In this document: positions 50,805 to 64,000 of the stretch, in pieces
How the letters are laid out: every line of letters starts with the position of its first letter
How positions within the stretch are numbered: the stretch's first letter is position 1
Assembly (NCBI GenBank): GCA_963693365.1
Contig: CAVNZM010000015.1
Location: 2,046,001 to 2,110,000 of the forward strand
Source: Amoebidium appalachense
Taxonomy: Eukaryota > Ichthyosporea
DNA length: 64,000 nt
Direction of reading: 5' to 3'
Notes under the pieces: model-generated
Seen by the model: the letters and a program-made list of their open reading frames with translations, nothing else
Told to the model about the DNA's origin: nothing
Database searches by the model: none
Made by a program: the position numbers and the translations under genes

Positions 50805-52085
50805 ATATAAGGGGGAGTGCCTGGATGTTCCCTCCCCATGCGTTTTCTTGATATGCGTACACAAGACGTTTAATAGGGTAAAGGCCATGTAAATGGGTAG
50901 CCAATTCATGCTGTTATGCATGCAGGTTTAGCTTAATCTCCGTGTAGGTTGGCAAAAGAAATAGGTGCCAACATGTGATGTTTCAATGTTCGGGCACATT
51001 TGTGGAAGCATGAAGTTAAAGACAATGTCTTTTGTTGTACGGGTAGGCCAAAGCTGCTACCAACAAAAACATGAATTCGGCTCCATCTACGAGCTACATG
51101 GAACGAAGATGCATGATAGGTTTCAGGGGCATTGTAACCTGTTAACCTGTTGTCATTGTTTAGTGTTTTGTTCATAGGTAAGCATAAGAGCAGCAAAACA
51201 CCCTCTTGATGATGCTTAAGGCTTGATAATGATGCAATTTACGCCTTAAATAGCTTTGGAAAGTGCCAGCGTGTGTCGCACGGAGATGCAGGTACTGATC
51301 GTTTTAAACCTTTGCATACTTATTTTGGTATTGCTTTCTGTGGTCCTTTTGATGCCATGCTGAGAAAATAGTAATCATAGGTACAAAGTTTGTGTACTTG
51401 TTCCCCGGCCGATCAAGGCTTACTGCGCTGGAAAACGCATAGGTGGCACTGGGTGATGCTGGTTCCCAGACATGACATTGTTCCTAGCAATAATAAATGA
51501 GTAATGCTTATAAATCTCCATCCCCATCGTTGCACACTGGTAAACGAGCTGTTCATATAATCGTTGTGTTCCATACTTCCCCTGCCCATACGGATGTACG
51601 CGTACGGACACTGATTAATATTGTGTGCGTGTGTTTTCAATTTCAATGCAAGATGAGCTATCAGAAAGTCTATGTCAATGCATCCCACCCCAGGCCTCTC
51701 ATATAGAAGGTCTTGATGCCATCTCTAACCACAGGGTGGGTGGGTGTGTGTGGGGAGGGGAGGGGGGGAGGGGGGGGAGGGGGGGGGGAGGGGGGGCGGA
51801 GGGGGGAGAGGGGGGGGCCGGGAGGGGGGCCGGCCGGCAGGAATGTGCGGTTAGCCGATCCGAAATATTTCTCCTGTAGTTGGTCTGGGGGGTTTACGCT
51901 GTTTACTCGAGGCAAAGAGAACCAGTCTCAGGTATGGGGGGGGGGGGGTTTTGCTCGGAATATCCCCTCAGCGGTATATCATGATCACGTACATAGATGT
52001 CGGGTGGTGACTATATATCAGGGTTTACTTTCTCTACGAGACACCATAAAGACTACAAGGAGAAATCAATTAGTTGGGGTTCCCC

Positions 52086-52086
<1 letters not shown>
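50805..52086. other. intergenic, no gene seen
   Basis: Unique sequence to about 51730, then a G-rich tract (51738-51830) and a short G-run at 51938-51948. AATAAA at about 51492 is far from the GST stop. Confidence 0.5.
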
Positions 52087-52154
<68 letters not shown>

Positions 52155-52186
52155 GGGCTCCCCTCGGGACACTCGGTATCAGCTGG

Positions 52187-52237
<51 letters not shown>

Positions 52238-52258
52238 GTGTGTGTGTGTGCGCGTGCG

Positions 52259-55200
52259 CTATAATTTTGTAGTGATGTGTTTCTCAAGCCAATCAATACA
52301 TCTAATAAACAGGTCGTAGTTACGCGTGTTTAGTATAAAATCAAGGATGTTGTAATTTACAGGTAGGCTATCTTTCTGGGTGTCTGTTGTGAATGTGACG
52401 TGTGTGTGTTGCGGTATTATGTGGTCTATCAAACTACATTTGGCGATACATGACCGGTTAAACTGGTGTGTGTGTGTGTTGTTTGGGCATGCAAATGATG
52501 CCACCTTATACTTATTAGATCTCCACTGTATAGCACGTGTACAGTAAAAGCGTGGTAATTGATCAATAATACCATCAGCTAGAGAAAGACCAGTTCTACA
52601 GGAAGGTAATATGTATTTAGGTGTTATACACTTGCGAGTGCCATATTTGGCAATATGGTTGAGGCGGTCAGTATATATAAAACGAGACATAAGGCTTAGT
52701 TTTTCAAGGTGTATGCTTTCATCGGGTCTAGTGTCGTGTGGTATCTTTTTCCATTTGTTATATTGCGTGATTATCTTGTGATTGTGTACATGTTTAATAA
52801 GTAAGTGGCAGTCCAAAGTCACACACACACTATTGCGGGGTTTATTTGTATTTGTGCCCAGGGGAGAAGGGGAGAGAGAGGGGAGGAAAGAGGGGAGAGG
52901 TGAGGAGGGGACAGGTCGGATAGAGAAGAGAGGGTGGGAGGGCAAATACTTCTTTAAGCGGCTTATGTGCTTATTGAATTTCAGCGCGAGATAGGATACT
53001 CTAGCAGCTATTGGGACCAGACCATATATCGAGAGCGTTACAGGCCCAGGTTTACAACAGTTGTTAGATAGAAAGGAGGCAACTTCTGCTTCAAGGAAAT
53101 TTGCCAAGGGTTTAAGCGCTCTAGTTCTCTCTTTCTTGATCCAAGCGGCGAGAAGGGGTAAACCATATTCACATGCCGGGAAGACAAAAGTGCGAATAAA
53201 TGTAAGTCTAATAGAAGGATGGAGGGGTGTGTCTTTAAAAATATTAGCCGAGAAGAAAGCTAACCGCTTACGAGCCAACTCTACCCTCTTTTCGACCATA
53301 TGGGGAAACATAACACCAACAGAATCAACCGGAACACCAAGATATTTGTATTCTGGAACTATAGGTACAGGTTTAGATGATAATGTAAATGTGTGTAAAT
53401 TGTTAGCTATATCAGGTACAAGAACACCACATTTGTCTATGTTAAGGATCATAAGGTTTGCCTTGCACCACTCTGACACTACATCGAACAATCTTTGCAG
53501 GCGTCTAGGGGTACGGGCAAGGAGGGACAGATCATCAGCATAGAGAAGTGCAGGCGGAAAGTTATTAATAGGGTCATCGTTTTCGGCGTAAATCTTGACA
53601 GCCAAATCATCTATAAATAGGTTAAACAAAAAGGGGCTAAGCAATGAACCCTGCAAGAGACCTCTAGTACGAGCAAAACCATATGAAAGATGCCCATTAA
53701 CCACAGCTCTACCATAGGTTTGAGACAAGAGTGCTTCTAACAGAACACCAATGCAGTGTGGTACACCCCGTGCAGCAAGCTTTTCCCATAGGAGACCAGG
53801 GGAGACAGAATCGTAAGCAGTTTTCCAATCAATAAAGCCAACATATTGTGCACCAACTTGCATAGAATCGTGCAGTGCCATTATTTGAACATAACATGAA
53901 TTGTTTTTACGAAAAGCGGATTGGCATGGGTGTATGTGAAGAATAGATTGAAACCTAGGGTGATGTGCAAATAACCTAAGTAAGCAAGCTTCAAAGAATC
54001 TACGAACAACCTGGGTTAGTGTAATGGGGCGAAAGGATGATATGGGGCCCTCAGAGTCCTTCTTAACTATGGGGATCACTAAGGTATCTAACCAAGATGA
54101 CGGGACATGTCCACATTTAACACACCAAGAAAAGAGAGAGCTTAACATGATAGTAAGATCAGGTTTAATAGCACGATCACTTTCCTTTTGTGGGTAGGAG
54201 GGAACAAGGATTTTAAGAAACCCAGCAGGGAGTCCATCAGGTCCACAAGACTTACTAGAGCTATAACTAGATATCACAGACCATATGGCATCGGGACTGA
54301 AAAAGGGGAGGATCGATTCTATGGGGATAGATGGGTCTACAGGCCACACAATAGGTTTCTGAGCGGGGGTCCTATCTTTAAACAGTTCCGAGAAATACTT
54401 ATCAGAGTCTATGAGGGGGTCTCCAGTGGTATCACCAATAATACGAGCAGGGGGGCCAAATCGATTCATACTAGCAAGCCGGCGCAAGCTTTCCTTTTGA
54501 GACAGGGGTTCACCTAGTCTAGCGGGAGTGGTGTTTGGTAACAAGAGAGCATCGGGATATTCCTTCCTACCACCGCCAGCATAATCACCGAGATCTATCA
54601 AATCATCAACAATAAAGTTAGTGCATGTATCTAGTACGAGATGTGAATCTGGCCTGGCTTGTGCAGATTCTAATAGGCGCATATATATAGGGTGTTTCGT
54701 AGCATAGCATACACATACATCAACTCTACCCCACTGTGACTTAAGCTGGGATAGACGGAGGCGAAAGGTGGGAGGGGGAGGGGGGAGCAGATCAAGGGAG
54801 ATCTTAGGTAGGAAAAGGATAGGAGAGTGGTCAGATGACCTAGAGAGGTTAGGAGGGAGAGAGAGTTTTGACATGGTTGATGGCCAAAAGGCCACTCCCC
54901 AGTCGGTGTTGTGGGCATGGGATATTTGAGGGAACCGCAAAGTGTGACTTTGGACATACCTTGCTAAAGGGATAGCACGCTCCGGGGGCTTAGATGGGTA
55001 CCCGACACTCACTTGCAGTGTGTCTGTGTGGTGGAGTCGCGTGTTAAAATCACCTAAAATAACAGTGGACATTGGTAACTGTGACAACTCGTGAGTCAAT
55101 TCGACAACCGACATAGATGGTGGGTAATATACAAAAGTAAAAACATTAGAAAGAAACTCTATAGAAACCGAGAATTCCGTTTTTGCTACCGGTTTGCACT

Positions 55201-55453
55201 TCACTCTCACGTGTGGTGCGGCAAGTACAATAATGCCTCGGTTTTTCGCGTAACCGGGGTGTGTGGATGTGTCGACCAATGTAGAGTTGAATTTGTGGTG
55301 GTTTTTAAACTGTGTTTCGCAAATCACTGTAAACGTGTGGTTGTTTGTCTGTTGTTGTATGTAGCTGATTTTATCGTCGAGTGTCCCGGGGGGGAGGCCC
55401 TTTTGGGGGCCCAGTGTCCGAGCATTCCAGAAGAAGAAGGATAAATTAGGCAT
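52259..55453 (-). CDS. LINE ORF2: endonuclease plus reverse transcriptase
   Basis: 1064 aa. Residues 1-230 fit an APE-type endonuclease: FFFWNARTL, ICETQF, VILGDFNTR and SRSSDHSPIL are the metal and catalytic motifs in order. The reverse transcriptase follows at about 370-690: FRPITLTQVVRRFFEACLL, SAFRKNNSC, FIDWKTAYDSV, RTRGLLQGSLLSPFLFN, the catalytic ALLYADDLSLLA and the EYKYLGVPVD thumb entry. The C-terminal part has a CNRSCIAKCSLIDHI-like Cys/His stretch but no clear zinc knuckle, and no RNase H domain was recognised. Its ATG (55451-55453) overlaps the end of ORF1 as ATGCCTAA, which suggests coupled translation. Confidence 0.9.
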   Translation of the reverse strand: MPNLSFFFWNARTLGPQKGLPPGTLDDKISYIQQQTNNHTFTVICETQFKNHHKFNSTLVDTSTHPGYAKNRGIIVLAAPHVRVKCKPVAKTEFSVSIEFLSNVFTFVYYPPSMSVVELTHELSQLPMSTVILGDFNTRLHHTDTLQVSVGYPSKPPERAIPLARYVQSHTLRFPQISHAHNTDWGVAFWPSTMSKLSLPPNLSRSSDHSPILFLPKISLDLLPPPPPTFRLRLSQLKSQWGRVDVCVCYATKHPIYMRLLESAQARPDSHLVLDTCTNFIVDDLIDLGDYAGGGRKEYPDALLLPNTTPARLGEPLSQKESLRRLASMNRFGPPARIIGDTTGDPLIDSDKYFSELFKDRTPAQKPIVWPVDPSIPIESILPFFSPDAIWSVISSYSSSKSCGPDGLPAGFLKILVPSYPQKESDRAIKPDLTIMLSSLFSWCVKCGHVPSSWLDTLVIPIVKKDSEGPISSFRPITLTQVVRRFFEACLLRLFAHHPRFQSILHIHPCQSAFRKNNSCYVQIMALHDSMQVGAQYVGFIDWKTAYDSVSPGLLWEKLAARGVPHCIGVLLEALLSQTYGRAVVNGHLSYGFARTRGLLQGSLLSPFLFNLFIDDLAVKIYAENDDPINNFPPALLYADDLSLLARTPRRLQRLFDVVSEWCKANLMILNIDKCGVLVPDIANNLHTFTLSSKPVPIVPEYKYLGVPVDSVGVMFPHMVEKRVELARKRLAFFSANIFKDTPLHPSIRLTFIRTFVFPACEYGLPLLAAWIKKERTRALKPLANFLEAEVASFLSNNCCKPGPVTLSIYGLVPIAARVSYLALKFNKHISRLKKYLPSHPLFSIRPVPSSPLPSFLPSLSPSPLGTNTNKPRNSVCVTLDCHLLIKHVHNHKIITQYNKWKKIPHDTRPDESIHLEKLSLMSRFIYTDRLNHIAKYGTRKCITPKYILPSCRTGLSLADGIIDQLPRFYCTRAIQWRSNKYKVASFACPNNTHTHQFNRSCIAKCSLIDHIIPQHTHVTFTTDTQKDSLPVNYNILDFILNTRNYDLFIRCIDWLEKHITTKL

Positions 55454-56630
55454 CGGTTTGGTCCGACACCTGTGGGGTTGGTTCCCACTTGTCGCTTACG
55501 GGGTCGTATGCACGACCTTCCGCCAGCGCGAACAGTTCGCAGAAGAGCTCGATTTCCATCTCGCATCGGCGTTTGCGCTCGAGCAGTTTCTCACCAGAAA
55601 ACATTGGTTCCTTCGTGTCCGTGTCTATCACGCTCGTAGCATCGTTTTCCAACTTTGCGAGGAACTCTTTTGCCTTGCTGATGCGTACACGACAACGTGT
55701 GGCGCACGCATTCTTAGCAGACACTTTACGTTCTTTGTCTGCTTTCTGAATGTTTTCCGGCGCGCATGGGTCGTAGTTTGGGAGGTGGGTGAAGAAGCTT
55801 CCACACCCCTTTGTCGCGTCACGGATGAACGCACGGTTATAGTCGCCCCGTACTGCTACTTCCAGCACATCGTATCCAATGAAGGACAGACAAAGGATGC
55901 GAGAGCACCGGAAGCCGAGAGCCTTGAAGATGGACCACATGGCCCTGTGTGGGCGTCTGCCGTGCTTGACTTTGAAATACACCCTCTCGTATTTGGGTGG
56001 GATGTTGATGTTACCGTTTGCTTGGGTGTTCCCCTTAGCCGGCGGTTTGGAAGGGGAGTTGCGGCGGTACTCGTTGCCTGCAAGAATGCTGGCATATGTT
56101 TCCTTGGCAATTTGGCGGAGCTCGGGTGTTTTACGAGAGTTCGCATATTCTAGGAACTCTGCCGGGAGCTGTGCTTCCGGTCCTGTGTTGTTTTGTGTTG
56201 GGGTGGAAATGTCTCCGTCGCGAGATGTTTGCTCATGAGTTTTGGGGTTTTGCGATCCACTAATGTTTAGCTGGGCTGTGAGTGAATCAATGGTGAGCTT
56301 GAGTTGGGTATTTTCTGTTTGGAGTTTTTCTATCATGTTCTTGAGTGGTAACAGCTCATTTAGCTGTTTCTTAACGAGGGCAAGTTCTGCCAGTACTGTA
56401 TCAACCGAAAGTTTCGGCATGGTTGTTATTGTGTTTCTACGGAGTGGTGTGGTGTTATTCTGAATGGGTAGTGTATTGTAAATAGGTGTTGCGCTTAGTC
56501 TAAGGCGATGTTTTTCTGGTTGTGCATCTGTGGTAGGTGTATCTGCTGGACGTTTTAATGGTCGCACATGTGTGATGGGTGTAGATGGAACTTTGAAAGA
56601 GGTTCTGAAACGATTATAGGCATGTGCCAT
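55446..56630 (-). CDS. LINE ORF1 protein with coiled coil
   Basis: 394 aa. A basic N-terminus is followed at about 70-120 by a leucine-heptad coiled coil (VLAELALVKKQLNELLPLKN; IEKLQTENTQLKLTIDSL). A polar linker leads to a C-terminal domain (KYERVYFKVKHGRRPH, FKALGFRCSRILCLSFIGYD) that looks like a nucleic-acid-binding fold. No CCHC knuckle is seen. By analogy with other LINE ORF1 proteins it would bind element RNA and multimerise. Confidence 0.8.
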   Translation of the reverse strand: MAHAYNRFRTSFKVPSTPITHVRPLKRPADTPTTDAQPEKHRLRLSATPIYNTLPIQNNTTPLRRNTITTMPKLSVDTVLAELALVKKQLNELLPLKNMIEKLQTENTQLKLTIDSLTAQLNISGSQNPKTHEQTSRDGDISTPTQNNTGPEAQLPAEFLEYANSRKTPELRQIAKETYASILAGNEYRRNSPSKPPAKGNTQANGNINIPPKYERVYFKVKHGRRPHRAMWSIFKALGFRCSRILCLSFIGYDVLEVAVRGDYNRAFIRDATKGCGSFFTHLPNYDPCAPENIQKADKERKVSAKNACATRCRVRISKAKEFLAKLENDATSVIDTDTKEPMFSGEKLLERKRRCEMEIELFCELFALAEGRAYDPVSDKWEPTPQVSDQTDA

Positions 56631-56653
56631 GACATGGATGGGGGTGTTCCCCG

Positions 56654-57048
56654 GCCCTTAGGGCCACGGATGGCCTGGTTTAGGGGTGGATGCGCGAAGG
56701 ATACTATTTATTAGCAGATAATAAAGAGCGACATTTGAATCGATGTGTGCGACTGGCTGTTCGCACAGGTCCGATCTTGCTGGCGGATTTTTTCGTGAGC
56801 CTCTGCCGCTGCTCTTGGTCTGACCAACCGTTATGCGACAGGCTTCAGTTTCGTTTTACATTGTTTGTAGTGCGTGTATTCGAAGAAGGGAGTGGTTAAT
56901 TAATGACTAGCAAAAGCACACACTTACACCGACCATAGTCTATTGCTTCTAAGCGTTTTCGGTGCTCCAGCTACCTTTTACACCACCGAATCATTACGCC
57001 CGCAGTTTTCCAACGTAACACCCTCGTTCAATTTCTTAGATAGTTAGG
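56654..57048. other. intergenic between the LINE and the SEC12 gene
   Basis: About 400 bases of unique sequence with no exon recognised. It should contain the promoter of the gene starting at 57049. Confidence 0.5.
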
Positions 57049-63697
<6,649 letters not shown>

Positions 63698-64000
63698 GTA
63701 TGTTGCCCCCCCCCCCCCCCCCCCCCTCCCCCCCCTCCCCCCCCCTTCCCCTGCACTTCGCACTTTATAGCGCATTCAACCCCCCCCCCAACCCTCTCCC
63801 CCCCCTCCCCCCCTCCCCCCCTCAACCCCCCACCCCGTAAGCCATCTTTTTGTGCTTCCACAATGCCTAGGAAGGTGTAGGCGGTGGTGGTATGTGTGTG
63901 TGCCTGTGTGCCTGTGTGCTTGTGTGCCTGTGTGCTTGTGTACTTGTGCTCATGCGCGGGGGTATATTCTCGGTTTGAAATGCCCATCGGTGTGTGTGTG
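63698..64000 (+). other. SEC12 intron 8, continues past the window
   Basis: GTATGT donor, then C-rich sequence and GT-rich sequence to the end. No exon seen. Confidence 0.6.

Larger units (their letters stand above)
52087..56645 (-). mobile_element. full-length non-LTR retrotransposon (LINE), both ORFs open
   Basis: The minus-strand order is a very short 5' leader, ORF1, ORF2, a (CA)-rich 3' UTR (52151-52258) and a 64-base poly(A) tail (T-run 52087-52150). GTTCCCCG directly follows the tail (52079-52086) and also precedes the element (56646-56653), so it is a candidate 8-bp target duplication. Both frames lack stops, so insertion is probably recent and the copy may be competent. Confidence 0.85.

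Overview
This is a window of nuclear DNA from an intron-rich eukaryote, most likely a unicellular one. The evidence is spliced genes with GT-AG introns (8 to 13 per gene), orthologues of conserved eukaryotic WD40 proteins, an intronless tRNA gene followed by a Pol III T-run, a two-ORF LINE, and AATAAA signals. Nothing seen fixes the phylum. The DNA is packed with homopolymer C/G and A/T runs, (GT/CA)n tracts and minisatellites. Most long open frames (poly-His/Thr, Cys/Val, Pro, Gly) are artefacts of these. Gene models below were built by hand from frame-consistent splice junctions; exon coordinates are in the evidence fields.

Layout. 1-1167: 3' end of a secreted S41-type peptidase gene, a damaged tandem copy. 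4714-11074: the intact paralogue (9 exons, 872 aa). 13601-26907 (+): RRP9/U3-55K, the WD40 protein of the U3 snoRNP (14 exons, about 602 aa, long acidic tail). 28031-28103 (-): elongator tRNA-Met(CAT). 30902-43987 (-): a WDR26/Gid7 orthologue with LisH-CTLH and WD40 repeats (14 exons, 594 aa). 47234-48165 (+): an unrecognised two-exon gene. 49209-50804 (+): a glutathione S-transferase. 52087-56645 (-): an apparently full-length non-LTR retrotransposon with both ORFs open and a poly(A) tail. 57049-63697 and beyond (+): N-terminal part of a SEC12/PREB orthologue, the ER guanine-nucleotide exchange factor for Sar1.

The genes do not form a functional cluster: they serve ribosome biogenesis, a GID/CTLH ubiquitin ligase, COPII export, glutathione chemistry and secreted proteolysis. 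What links them is intron structure. Several introns start with (GT)n/G-run and end with C-run/(CA)n, which are complementary ends. Many carry short SINE-like repeats that end in a C-run, sometimes followed by an A-run, and every copy recognised lies in the sense orientation of the nearest host gene. Three genes also carry a local duplication that includes an exon end and its 5' splice site. Two TTAA-flanked MITEs, three foldback elements and several minisatellites (a 39-bp unit in about 33 copies is the largest) complete the repeat content. Three genes (RRP9, the unknown gene, the GST) each need one base removed from a homopolymer to restore a conserved frame, which suggests assembly error or a shared biological cause.
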